NCBI RefSeq assembly: GCF_027563345.1
Contig: NZ_JAMKBK010000005.1
Reading direction: 5' to 3' (one strand)
Length of the DNA: 64,000 bases
Source: Psychrobacillus psychrodurans
GTDB taxonomy: Bacteria > Bacillota > Bacilli > Bacillales_A > Planococcaceae
A program made the translations under genes and the position numbers. How positions within the stretch are numbered: position 1 is the first letter of the stretch; each line of letters opens with the position of its first letter. The notes beneath the pieces were generated by a model, which ran no database searches, was not told where the DNA came from, and saw only the letters and a program-made list of their open reading frames with translations. Below, piece by piece: positions 24,455 through 33,152 of the stretch.

Positions 24455-25456
24455 ATGAAAAGAGTGAAACAATTGGCGAATATTAGAGATGTGGCGAAAG
24501 AGGCTGGTGTTTCAGTTGCTTCTGTATCCCGTTATTTAAATAAAAAAGGATATATCAGTGAGGAAGCAAAAAAGAAGGTTCAAAGTGCGATTGAACTATT
24601 GGGCTATAAGCCGAATCTAGTTGCACGCTCATTGAGTACAAAACAAACCAATTTGATTGGACTAATCGTACCGGATATAACGAATCCATTCTTCCCTGAA
24701 CTTGCTAGAGCGGTCGAAGATGTCGCGTTGTCTTATGGATATACAGTGATTTTATGTAATTCGGATGAAGAAGCTGAAAAAGAGATAAATTATATTGAAA
24801 TGCTTAAGCAAAAATATGTTGCTGGATTTATTGTTGCGACTAATCAGTTACAAGCAAGTCATTATGAAGATTTAGATATCCCCATAGTTGCACTTGACAG
24901 GATGATTCATGATTCAATCCCAACTGTTTCTTCAAATAATATAGAAGGAGCTAGGCTAGGAACCTCCTATTTATTGGAGCAAAATTGTCAAAACATAGTG
25001 TTCATGCGTGGTCCTTCTGGACTTGGACCGGCTGATGATCGACTTGCTGGTTTTTTAGAGGCGATAGAAGGAAAGGATATTACATCACATATAATAGAAT
25101 GCCCGTTTAACTTTGAGCATTCTGAAAGAATAGCAAAGAAGTTTTTAACTGAAATTGAAGGAGTAGATGGGATATTCGCAAGCACTGATGTATCAGCGGC
25201 TGGTGCATTAAAGGCGGCATATTCCCTTGGGATAAGTGTCCCATCAAATGTACAAATTATAGGGTTTGATGGTATATCCCTAGCTGGAATGCTGACGCCT
25301 GGATTAACAACAGTAGCACAGGATATTTATAAATTGGGTGCGATTGCTATGAGAATGTTGATAAAAAAAATCGAAGATATTGAACTAGATGATAAAGTTA
25401 TTCAAGTTCCAGTGGAGTTAGTAGTGCGCGGAACAACAAGGAGTGAGTTACGCTGA
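24455..25456 (+). CDS. rbsR: LacI-family ribose operon repressor
   Basis: The promoter and operator at 24401-24449 exclude the longer frame from 24383. The ATG at 24455 gives 333 residues; TTG at 24473 (MANIRDVAKEAG) is an alternative that matches the usual LacI-family N-terminus. HTH: IRDVAKEAGVSVASVSRYLN. The hinge and periplasmic-binding-like domain follow (GLIVPDITNPFFPELARAVE, IIGFDGISLAGMLTPGLTTV). First gene of rbsRKDACB, and its stop codon overlaps the likely start of rbsK. It is expected to repress the operon until ribose (or a phosphorylated form) binds. The 18-bp palindrome over the start site fits autorepression. Confidence 0.9.
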   Translation: MKRVKQLANIRDVAKEAGVSVASVSRYLNKKGYISEEAKKKVQSAIELLGYKPNLVARSLSTKQTNLIGLIVPDITNPFFPELARAVEDVALSYGYTVILCNSDEEAEKEINYIEMLKQKYVAGFIVATNQLQASHYEDLDIPIVALDRMIHDSIPTVSSNNIEGARLGTSYLLEQNCQNIVFMRGPSGLGPADDRLAGFLEAIEGKDITSHIIECPFNFEHSERIAKKFLTEIEGVDGIFASTDVSAAGALKAAYSLGISVPSNVQIIGFDGISLAGMLTPGLTTVAQDIYKLGAIAMRMLIKKIEDIELDDKVIQVPVELVVRGTTRSELR

Positions 25457-26340
25457 TTACAGTTATTGGTAGTGTAAATATGGATATAGTTGTACAAACA
25501 GATAATTTTCCTATACAAGGTGAAACCGTATTAGGACAATTATTTACGACCGTACCTGGAGGGAAAGGCGCAAATCAAGCAGTAGCCGCCGCGCGATTAG
25601 GTAGCAAAGTACAAATGGTTGCAAGCGTAGGAACTGATAGCTTTGGCAAAGAGCTTGTTGAAAATCTAGAAAAAAATGCTGTAAATACAAATGGTGTCAT
25701 TATAAGTGATGGAACTGCTACTGGAATAGCCAATATATTGCTATCTGAAGGAGACAATCGGATTATCGTTGTACCTGGTGCTAATCATGCATTAACACTG
25801 GAACATATTGAAAAAATGAAAGAAACGATTCGACAAAGTAAATTTGTCATGATGCAGTTAGAAATTCCAATTCCAGTAATTGAATACTCATTAAAACTTT
25901 GTTCGGAATTGAATATACCTGTCTTATTGAATCCAGCTCCTGCAGGAGGCTTTCAAAAAGAATTTATGGATTATATTGCATATTTGACTCCAAATGAAAC
26001 AGAGTGCGAAGTTATTTTTGGATTAGATGTGGAAGCTGTTTTAGAAAAGTATCCAAACAAGTTAATCGTAACTCTAGGTAGTGAGGGAGCTCGTTATTTT
26101 GACGGTGAAAAGCATGTCATTGTTGAAGGATTTAAAACGGATGTAGTAGATACAACTGGAGCGGGGGATACATTTAACGGAGCTCTTGCACATGCACTTG
26201 CACAAGGACTAGATTTAGAGAGTGCAGTACAATACGCAAATGCAGCAGCTTCATTATCAGTAGAGAAATTTGGAGCACAAGGCGGAATGCCAGCACATGA
26301 TGATGTGAAGAAAAGATTAGAAGGAGCATCTAAATCATGA
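25453..26340 (+). CDS. rbsK: Ribokinase, probable CTG start
   Basis: PfkB-family kinase that phosphorylates ribose to ribose-5-phosphate. The in-frame CTG at 25453 lies nine bases after AAGGAG and gives an N-terminus ITVIGSVNMDIVV, the expected first strand and substrate motif of ribokinase. The first ATG (25480) would delete that strand. The CTG overlaps the rbsR stop (CTGA). Other motifs: VPGGKGANQAVAAARLG, and the C-terminal anion hole with catalytic Asp, DTTGAGDTFNGALAHAL. About 295 residues. Its stop overlaps the rbsD start (ATGA). The unusual start may lower its translation relative to the transporter genes. Confidence 0.9.
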   Translation: MITVIGSVNMDIVVQTDNFPIQGETVLGQLFTTVPGGKGANQAVAAARLGSKVQMVASVGTDSFGKELVENLEKNAVNTNGVIISDGTATGIANILLSEGDNRIIVVPGANHALTLEHIEKMKETIRQSKFVMMQLEIPIPVIEYSLKLCSELNIPVLLNPAPAGGFQKEFMDYIAYLTPNETECEVIFGLDVEAVLEKYPNKLIVTLGSEGARYFDGEKHVIVEGFKTDVVDTTGAGDTFNGALAHALAQGLDLESAVQYANAAASLSVEKFGAQGGMPAHDDVKKRLEGASKS

Positions 26341-26726
26341 AGAAGCTTGGTATTTTAAACCGTGAGCTTGCTGCTGAGTTTGCTAAGCTTGGCCATACAG
26401 ATCAAATTACAATAGCTGATTGTGGGTTACCGATTCCAGATGGAGTTCGTTGTATAGATTTGTCTTATGTAATTGGCAAACCCTCTTTTACAGAAATTTT
26501 TGAGGCTGTGTTAGATGATGTACAAGTTGAGTGTGCCTTTATTGCTAGAGAATTAAAAGATGCTAATACAAAGCTACATAAAATTGTTCAAGAAAAAGTT
26601 GGCAAAACTACAGAAATTTCACATGAAGAGTTTAAAGTAATGACACGAAATTCAAAAGTTATTATACGCACAGGTGAAGCTACTCCTTATGCAAATATTA
26701 TTTTACAATCAGGCGTCATATTCTAA
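26337..26726 (+). CDS. rbsD: D-ribose pyranase
   Basis: 129 residues. It interconverts beta-pyranose and beta-furanose forms of ribose so that ribokinase can use it. Opening GILNRELAAEFAKLGHTDQI with the catalytic His, then ADCGLPIP, and the C-terminal RTGEATPYANIIL motif are all as in RbsD. The start overlaps the rbsK stop by four bases, so the two are translationally coupled. It is followed after 16 bases by rbsA. Confidence 0.96.
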   Translation: MKKLGILNRELAAEFAKLGHTDQITIADCGLPIPDGVRCIDLSYVIGKPSFTEIFEAVLDDVQVECAFIARELKDANTKLHKIVQEKVGKTTEISHEEFKVMTRNSKVIIRTGEATPYANIILQSGVIF

Positions 26727-26742
26727 AGGTAGGTGAATAGCA

Positions 26743-28239
26743 ATGATCGAAATGACTGGAATTTCAAAAGCATTCAATGGAAATACAGTTTTAAGTAATA
26801 TTGAATTTGAAGTGAAAAAGGGAGAAATTCATGCACTAATGGGTGAAAATGGTGCAGGTAAATCTACTTTGATGAAAATATTAACGGGTATCTATACACG
26901 TGACTCTGGGGATATAAAGGTAAAAGGTCAAATAGTAGATTTTAAAAATCCAAAAGAAGCAGAACAACATGGAATTGCAGTTATTCATCAAGAGTTGAAC
27001 ATACTTCCTGATTTAACGGTAGCAGAAAATTTATTTCTTGGAAACGAAAGAACGTTTGGAAAAAGCCCGGTTTTAAAAACAAAAGAAATGAATAAACAAG
27101 CAAAGGAAATCCTATTAAGTTTGGGACTCGATATTGATGTAAAAATGGTAGCTCGTTCACTTTCCGTTGGTAAACAACAAATTATCGAGATTGCAAAAGC
27201 AATATCGTCCAATGCAGAGCTTATTGTAATGGATGAACCCACAGCGGCTTTGACAGATCGGGAAATAGAAACACTCTTTGTGACGATTCGAGCATTGCAA
27301 GCCAAAGGAGTTTCGTTTGTATATATTTCACACAGAATGGAAGAAATTTTTGCTATCTGTGATCGCATTACGATACTACGAGATGGACAATACGTTGGAG
27401 TTAAAAAAGTGAAGGATACAACATTTGATGAAATTGTTCAAATGATGGTTGGACGAGAGCTTGGTAATCGTTTTCCAGAACGATCTGTTAAAATTGGCGA
27501 AGTAAAGCTGGTTGCGAAGAGTTTAACGAGAAACGGTTATTTTGAAGATGTTTCCTTTGAATTACGAAAAGGAGAAGTCTTAGGAATAGCTGGTTTAATG
27601 GGTGCCGGACGAACAGAAGTAGCACAAGCTTTATTTGGATATAAAAAACTAAATAAAGGCGAAGTTTTTTTAGATGGTAAGTTAGTGAAAATCCAGAATC
27701 CATCAAAAGCTATAAAATTAGGTTTTGGGTTTGTAACGGAAGATCGAAAATCGGAAGGATTGATTGTTGATTTCTCTGTGAAAGATAATTTAGGCATTAC
27801 CAACTTTGATAAGATCTCTAGAAATGGTGTAGTAGGTGCAAAAAAAGAACAAGAATTATACGATTCAATGGTAAAACGCCTTGGAGTTCGTACTTCTGGT
27901 CCAAACCAATTTGTGAAATCACTAAGTGGTGGGAATCAGCAGAAAATTGTTATAGCGAAATGGCTTGGAATAGAACCAGACATCCTTATACTAGATGAAC
28001 CAACAAGAGGTGTCGATGTTGGAGCTAAAAAAGAAATTTATTCAATTATTAATGCTTTGGCGGAAAAAGGTGTAGCAATATTAATGATATCCTCTGAACT
28101 TCCTGAGGTTATTGGTATGGTGGACCGAGTACTTGTCATGCATGAAGGAAAAATAACAGCAGATTTAACAAAAGATGAAATGACACAAGAAAAAATTATG
28201 CATTATGCTACGGGAGGTGACAAAGTTGCTCAAATCTAG
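26743..28239 (+). CDS. rbsA: Ribose ABC transporter ATP-binding protein
   Basis: 498 residues with two ABC cassettes. The first has Walker A GENGAGKST, signature LSVGKQQ and Walker B LIVMDEPTAALTD. The second has a degenerate Walker A GLMGAGRTE, signature LSGGNQQK and Walker B LILDEPTRGVDVG. This is the normal asymmetric sugar-importer ATPase. It powers import through RbsC. The last 14 bases overlap rbsC. Confidence 0.97.
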   Translation: MIEMTGISKAFNGNTVLSNIEFEVKKGEIHALMGENGAGKSTLMKILTGIYTRDSGDIKVKGQIVDFKNPKEAEQHGIAVIHQELNILPDLTVAENLFLGNERTFGKSPVLKTKEMNKQAKEILLSLGLDIDVKMVARSLSVGKQQIIEIAKAISSNAELIVMDEPTAALTDREIETLFVTIRALQAKGVSFVYISHRMEEIFAICDRITILRDGQYVGVKKVKDTTFDEIVQMMVGRELGNRFPERSVKIGEVKLVAKSLTRNGYFEDVSFELRKGEVLGIAGLMGAGRTEVAQALFGYKKLNKGEVFLDGKLVKIQNPSKAIKLGFGFVTEDRKSEGLIVDFSVKDNLGITNFDKISRNGVVGAKKEQELYDSMVKRLGVRTSGPNQFVKSLSGGNQQKIVIAKWLGIEPDILILDEPTRGVDVGAKKEIYSIINALAEKGVAILMISSELPEVIGMVDRVLVMHEGKITADLTKDEMTQEKIMHYATGGDKVAQI

Positions 28240-29167
28240 TTCACAATCATTTTTACAAAAACTCGGACCTGTAATTGGTTTATTACTAATCGTGGTCATA
28301 ATTAGTGTAATGAGTCCAAACTTTTTAACGCTAAACAACTTATTAAATGTACTTCGACAAGTATCTATTAACGCACTAATCGCTTTTGGGATGACATTCG
28401 TCATTTTGACAGGCGGAATTGACTTATCAGTTGGTTCAATATTAGCGCTAACAGGAGCAGTAACCGCTGGATTTTTAGCAAGTGGTATGGATCCAATGCT
28501 TGCAATGTTTTTAGGGTTAATCCTTGGAGCAATTTTGGGTGCAATAAACGGTATTATCATTTCAAAAGGGAATGTGGCTCCATTTATCGCAACACTTGCA
28601 ACAATGACTATTTATCGTGGTTTGACTCTAGTCTATACAGAAGGTAGACCTATTTCAGGACTAGGTGATTCTTTATCATTCCAACTGATAGGAAAAGGTT
28701 ATTTCTTTGGAATCCCGGTTCCAGTAATTACAATGGCTATAGCATTTGGAGTATTATATTTTGTTCTTAAAAAGACAACATTTGGTCGTCGAGTGTATGC
28801 AGTTGGTGGAAATGAAGAAGCTTCTCGCCTTTCTGGTATTAAAGTAGATCGTATAAAAGTTTATGTTTATGCGCTTACAGGTACCCTAGCAGCTTTAGCA
28901 TCATTAATTTTAACTTCTAGACTAAACTCTGCTCAACCAACAGCAGGAAATATGTTTGAGCTGGATGCTATTGCAGCTGTTGTGCTAGGTGGGACAAGTT
29001 TAACTGGTGGACGAGGTTGGATTGTTGGTACATTAATTGGAGCACTCATTATTGGCGTCTTGAATAATGGCCTAAATCTTATTGGGGTATCCTCTTTCTT
29101 CCAACAGGTGGTGAAGGGTGCAGTTATATTGGTAGCGGTTTTATTAGACCGAAAAAAAACAGTATAA
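28226..29167 (+). CDS. rbsC: Ribose ABC transporter permease
   Basis: The start is TTG at 28226, five bases after a near-perfect GGGAGGTGA; an upstream ATG at 28205 has no such site. About 313 residues, nearly all hydrophobic, with eight to ten membrane segments. The family motif VGGNEEASRLSGIKVDRIK and the segment AAVVLGGTSLTGGRGWIVGT that contacts the ATPase are present. It overlaps rbsA by 14 bases, which implies coupled translation. Confidence 0.95.
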   Translation: MLKSSSQSFLQKLGPVIGLLLIVVIISVMSPNFLTLNNLLNVLRQVSINALIAFGMTFVILTGGIDLSVGSILALTGAVTAGFLASGMDPMLAMFLGLILGAILGAINGIIISKGNVAPFIATLATMTIYRGLTLVYTEGRPISGLGDSLSFQLIGKGYFFGIPVPVITMAIAFGVLYFVLKKTTFGRRVYAVGGNEEASRLSGIKVDRIKVYVYALTGTLAALASLILTSRLNSAQPTAGNMFELDAIAAVVLGGTSLTGGRGWIVGTLIGALIIGVLNNGLNLIGVSSFFQQVVKGAVILVAVLLDRKKTV

Positions 29168-29182
29168 AAGGAGAAATTAATC

Positions 29183-30103
29183 ATGAAAAAAGTACATTTA
29201 GTTTTATTAATGATGATGATTATGCTTGTTCTTGCGGCATGTTCAACAGAGGCACCAGGTTCTTCTAAGGAATCAGACTCAACAGATAAAGAAGGAAGCT
29301 ACAAAATTGGTTTATCTGTTTCTACTTTAAACAATCCATTTTTCGTAACATTGAGCGATGGGGCTAAAGCGAAAGCAGAAGAACTAGGAGCAACTTTAAC
29401 TGTTGTAGATGCACAAGATAATGCGGCAAAACAAGCAAGTGATGTAGAAGATCTAATTCAACAAGGGGTAGATTTAATCCTTATTAATCCAACAGATTCA
29501 GAAGCTGTAGTTGCAACAGTTGAAGCTGCAAATGCTGCTGATATTCCAGTTATTACAGTTGACCGCAGTTCTGAAGGTGGGGATGTAGTAGCTCATATTG
29601 CTTCTGATAATATTGCTGGTGGCGAACTAGCTGGAGAATATTTACTTGGGTTAGTTGGAGAAGGTGCACAAGTCGTTGAACTTGAGGGTATTGCAGGTTC
29701 TTCTGCTGCTCGTGATCGTGGTGAAGGATTTAACAATATTGCAAATGGTAAATTAGAAGTTGTTGCTAAACAAACAGCGAACTTTAATCGTGCAGAAGGT
29801 TTAACAGTTATGGAGAATATTTTGCAAGGTAACCCAGATGTAAAAGCAGTTTTTGCACATAATGATGAAATGGCTCTAGGTGCACTGGAAGCAATTGAAG
29901 CAGCTGGAAAAGATATTCTAGTAGTTGGTTTTGATGCTACAGGGGATGCAGTAAAATCAGTAGAAGACGGTAAACTTGCTGGTACAGTAGCTCAAAAACC
30001 AGATTTAATCGGTCAAAAAGCTGTAGAAGCAGCAATGAAATCACTAAAAGGTGAAAAAGTAGAAGCTTCTATTCCAGTCGAATTAGAATTAATCAAAAAA
30101 TAA
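29183..30103 (+). CDS. rbsB: Ribose-binding lipoprotein
   Basis: 306 residues; AAAGGAGAA precedes the ATG. Signal peptide of about 20 residues with lipobox LAAC, then a Ser/Asp-rich tether. The binding-protein fold follows: YKIGLSVSTLNNPFFVTLSD, VDLILINPTDSEAV, VFAHNDEMALGALEAIEA, VVGFDATGDAVKSVEDGKL. Anchored outside the membrane, it delivers ribose to RbsC. Last gene of the operon, followed by a strong terminator. Confidence 0.96.
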   Translation: MKKVHLVLLMMMIMLVLAACSTEAPGSSKESDSTDKEGSYKIGLSVSTLNNPFFVTLSDGAKAKAEELGATLTVVDAQDNAAKQASDVEDLIQQGVDLILINPTDSEAVVATVEAANAADIPVITVDRSSEGGDVVAHIASDNIAGGELAGEYLLGLVGEGAQVVELEGIAGSSAARDRGEGFNNIANGKLEVVAKQTANFNRAEGLTVMENILQGNPDVKAVFAHNDEMALGALEAIEAAGKDILVVGFDATGDAVKSVEDGKLAGTVAQKPDLIGQKAVEAAMKSLKGEKVEASIPVELELIKK

Positions 30104-30159
30104 TAAGCATTTTGGTTCCACATACAATAAAAACTAAACAAATAACTAGTATAAGAAAT

Positions 30160-30199
30160 AGCGTCCATGACCGAAATATCGGTTATGGACGCTGTTTTA
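30160..30199 (+). terminator. rbs operon terminator
   Basis: agcgtccatgaccga pairs with tcggttatggacgct (ending 30193), with one G-T, followed by gtttta. Confidence 0.8.
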
Positions 30200-30219
30200 A
30201 TAAGATGTGAGTAGAATAA

Positions 30220-30678
30220 CTACAAGGAATTTTCAACAAATTGTTCTTCTGATATTACTTGTAATCCATTTCTTTTAAGTAAAGCAGAAGTAACTCCATT
30301 TCCAATAATTTTCTTCCCTTTAAATTCACCATTGTAAATCATTAAACTACCACAGGATGGGCTATTCTCTTTTAGAACAACTATCGTTGCATTTATCTTT
30401 TTAGCCTTTTCTAGAGTAGCATAAGCTCCTTTTAAGTAAATTTCAGTAACATCTCTACCAGACTTCTCAATAACATTAGCTTTTCCATCAAGTACGTCTT
30501 CGCCGTCTCCTCCTATTATTTCAGCAGGTTCTCTGGGAGTTGAAAATCCTCCCAGTAATTCTGGACATATTGTAATAGCTTTATTTTCTTCCACTAATTT
30601 ACGTAACTTAATATTTAGACTGTGAGTTCCATTATATCTTACCTCTAACCCTGCTAAACAGGAGCTTACTAATATCAT
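30220..30678 (-). CDS. DUF523 family protein
   Basis: 152 residues. MILVSSCLAGLEVRYNGTHS at the start, CPELLGGFSTPREPAEI in the middle and VVLKENSPSCGSLMIYNGEF carry the conserved Cys, Pro-Arg and SCG motifs of DUF523 (YbbK-like). The conserved cysteines may bind metal or act chemically; function is not established. Single gene, convergent with rbsB. Confidence 0.9.
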   Translation of the reverse strand: MILVSSCLAGLEVRYNGTHSLNIKLRKLVEENKAITICPELLGGFSTPREPAEIIGGDGEDVLDGKANVIEKSGRDVTEIYLKGAYATLEKAKKINATIVVLKENSPSCGSLMIYNGEFKGKKIIGNGVTSALLKRNGLQVISEEQFVENSL

Positions 30679-30757
30679 TAACTAACATCCCTTCAATATA
30701 ATCTCATTCCTTAATAAAGGTATTTCATTCATGGCAGTTGAATAAGCATAATACTTA

Positions 30758-31165
30758 CTAACTTTCTAAAATACATTGGAAGCGTTCCACACCTGGATAC
30801 TTTTCTCCTAAACTCTTTATTTTAAATCCACAATTCTTATAAAAATTCACAGCCTCTTTATCGGTCTCAGCAAAAATACTAGTTAATGAATGTTTAACTT
30901 TTATAAAACTAATCATTTTACTTCCTATACCTTGTCCTCTATGGTTTGGAGAGACTGCAATATGTTTTATTTCACAACGTTTTAGGCCTAAAAGCTCTAT
31001 TCCTATACAACCGACAACTTCATCTTCAAAGTCATATCCATACAACGCTAGAACTGGAGATTGGATATATAATCCATATTCTCTCTCGATATTCCTTTCC
31101 GAGGTTGCCAAGGATAATAGTTTTCTCAAGTTAGGTTGAATAGATGGTGATTTCATTTCTTTCAC
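30758..31165 (-). CDS. GNAT-family N-acetyltransferase
   Basis: 135 residues, GTG start eight bases after GGAGGG. The acetyl-CoA-binding motif A reads IKHIAVSPNHRGQGIGSKMI, with the Q/RGxGxG core intact, followed by VNFYKNCGFKIKSLGEKYPG, the typical GNAT end. Substrate unknown. Single gene. Confidence 0.9.
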   Translation of the reverse strand: MKEMKSPSIQPNLRKLLSLATSERNIEREYGLYIQSPVLALYGYDFEDEVVGCIGIELLGLKRCEIKHIAVSPNHRGQGIGSKMISFIKVKHSLTSIFAETDKEAVNFYKNCGFKIKSLGEKYPGVERFQCILES

Positions 31166-31426
31166 AATGACGTCCCTCCTTGCATTAACCTGCAGCTTAA
31201 TTCAATGGGTATGTTTAATGTTTTCTTCTCAATTACAGCCAACTAAACTAACCTTAACTTTCATACGTTCAAAACCAATAGAAGTTCTAATTTCAAGTAA
31301 ATTTACAATTGAATTAACAAAAATACATTTACTGATAATAGAATAAAATGCTGCTACTTTTATTTAGTTCTCGAAAAAATGCATTGATCATGCAGTGATT
31401 TTACCTGATCAGCACATCCTTCGATT

Positions 31427-31672
31427 TCATTTATTTTTAGTATTAAAATTTAATAATTCTGTCTCTATCTCTTTATCTGATACAAATACTTCTTCATTGT
31501 TTTGGCTCTTACTTTTAGGAACTAACAATAATATGCCTAATATTAAAACAATTAAAATTAGCCATACAGAAATAGTATGCAAATCTTTCCCTGTTACCAT
31601 AGCAACTTGAAATACAATTGAGGCTGTCAGTAATGATAAACTAATTATTAAAAGTCCAAATAACCTGTACAT
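31427..31672 (-). CDS. Small two-helix membrane protein, unknown
   Basis: 81 residues, AAAGGGGA before the ATG. Membrane segments at about residues 5-27 and 34-52, then a charged tail of about 28 residues (KSKSQNNEEVFVSDKEIETE) that should face the cytoplasm. Not recognised. It lies alone between the GNAT gene and a membrane-anchored hypothetical gene on the same strand. Confidence 0.55.
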   Translation of the reverse strand: MYRLFGLLIISLSLLTASIVFQVAMVTGKDLHTISVWLILIVLILGILLLVPKSKSQNNEEVFVSDKEIETELLNFNTKNK

Positions 31673-31837
31673 AACAATCCCCTTTCAATTCTTAGTTCAC
31701 AAAATCGTTACTACTGATACTTATTCTAGATAATTAGTAGTTTTCCTTCTTAAACTACTGCTACTTTAGTTCAACAAATTCTACAAAAGGACATCAATCC
31801 CTCTGAATCAACGCCCCTGTTAATGAGAAGATATTTA

Positions 31838-32419
31838 TTATTGTCCTTCTATTTTATGCCACTTCAAATCTTCACTGTTAGATACAGTTGTATCTTTTGG
31901 GTATCCGTAATAATAAAGCTTTTTTCCGTCTTTATTAAATGCAGTTGGGTAAAGAAAGTCTATTTGTTCACTAAATGGATACAAGAAAGAAATACGCTCT
32001 CCATTCTGTATCTCTTTTCTTTCTACAATAGGCTCGATACCAGCCTCAATATATGCGACTTCTTCATCGTATGAGATTACACTCAATAGGGTAGCTGCAT
32101 CATTCCCAGTGGTAATGCTAATACCTCCAACTGTTTGAATTTTATCAGAACTATACGGAATGTTGGTTGATGCCGAACTGCGGAAAAGCACACCTGACTT
32201 TTCAGATAGTACTGTTTGGTACATCTCTGCTTCATCGCTCTTAAATAAAAAAATAACGGATGAATCTGTATCATATTGTTCTATCAACTTTGCATCTTTC
32301 GAAAGGAAATCATTACTTTTGGCAGCACTTAACGCAGTAAACCTGTACCCACTTATAAAAAATATAAGTGTGAATACAACTAACAATTGTATTGGTATTA
32401 CAAAATTCCGTTTTTTCAT
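31838..32419 (-). CDS. Membrane-anchored hypothetical protein
   Basis: 193 residues from the ATG at 32419 behind GGGGGAG. One N-terminal membrane segment (IPIQLLVVFTLIFFISGY), then about 165 residues predicted outside the cell, rich in beta-like segments (SSVIFLFKSDEAEMYQTVLS, IEAGIEPIVERKEI, LDFLYPTAFNKDGKKLYYYG style). No lipobox. Not recognised. No operon partner is evident. Confidence 0.6.
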   Translation of the reverse strand: MKKRNFVIPIQLLVVFTLIFFISGYRFTALSAAKSNDFLSKDAKLIEQYDTDSSVIFLFKSDEAEMYQTVLSEKSGVLFRSSASTNIPYSSDKIQTVGGISITTGNDAATLLSVISYDEEVAYIEAGIEPIVERKEIQNGERISFLYPFSEQIDFLYPTAFNKDGKKLYYYGYPKDTTVSNSEDLKWHKIEGQ

Positions 32420-32422
32420 CAA

Positions 32423-32733
32423 TAAACTCCCCCTAAAATTGCAATCCTTTAATTAATCTCACCTGCCCCGTTTATTTAAGTGTAAACTTTCACAAACTTT
32501 TTTATATTTTAACATAAATATCCAGTTTAAGTGGGAGTAATTAAATAAGATGTAATGTGGTTGTCAGCATGTCATTCTACAATATATCAGCCTTTAGCTT
32601 TAACGTTGCCTTAAGAAAAAAAATCTCATTATGTCAAATAGCATCTTTTTTATCAGCCCAGAACCTGGCTCTAAAACAACATTGTATTTTCTGGAAATGG
32701 ACTTTTTAAATGGATTGAATAGTCAAAACTTTT
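32423..32733. other. Intergenic stretch upstream of padR
   Basis: AT-rich, with no ORF carrying a ribosome site on either strand. It holds the divergent promoter regions of the membrane-anchored hypothetical gene and padR. I see no repeat or RNA signature. Confidence 0.5.
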
Positions 32734-32784
32734 TTGACAACTATACTGGAAAATAATACTATTGCGTTAAACGATATATCGTTT
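32734..32784 (+). promoter_or_regulatory. padR promoter with palindromic operator
   Basis: TTGACA (32734-32739), 17 bases, TACTAT (32757-32762). The perfect 16-bp palindrome aaacgatatatcgttt (32769-32784) covers the predicted start site. PadR proteins bind such AT-centred palindromes, so autorepression is likely. Confidence 0.65.
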
Positions 32785-32807
32785 TGCATGATTAAGGAGG
32801 CTTTGCA

Positions 32808-33152
32808 GTGGAATATAACAGTGGTCCTATGACGGAAGCAATGTACTATGTGTTATTAGCACTAATGAATCCAAGTGACAGATATAGACTGATGAATGTA
32901 ATAACAGAGGTTTCACATGGAAGAGTGAATATGGGACCTGGAACACTTTATGGAGTTCTTGTCCGTATACAAAAATCTGGTCTAATTACTCTATCGGAGG
33001 ATGATGGTAGAAGAAAAAAATACACAATTACAAATGAAGGGAAAGAAGCTCTGCAGAGTGAATATAATCGGTTAGCAGCGTTAGTTAATGATGGAATAAT
33101 TTTGAAAGAAGGTGATGTGGATGAAAGTAGTTCTAAAACTGAGACCGAGTAA
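32808..33152 (+). CDS. PadR-family transcriptional regulator
   Basis: 114 residues, GTG start behind AAGGAGG. Winged-helix features: MTEAMYYVLLALMNPSDRYR, then VNMGPGTLYGVLVRIQKSGLI (recognition helix) and EDDGRRKKYTITNEGKEAL (wing). The short C-terminal dimer helix fits PadR subfamily s2. Its 3' end overlaps the DUF2812 gene by 32 bases; this pair (PadR plus DUF2812 membrane protein) is common in Firmicutes and usually acts as a regulated unit of unknown output. Confidence 0.92.
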   Translation: MEYNSGPMTEAMYYVLLALMNPSDRYRLMNVITEVSHGRVNMGPGTLYGVLVRIQKSGLITLSEDDGRRKKYTITNEGKEALQSEYNRLAALVNDGIILKEGDVDESSSKTETE

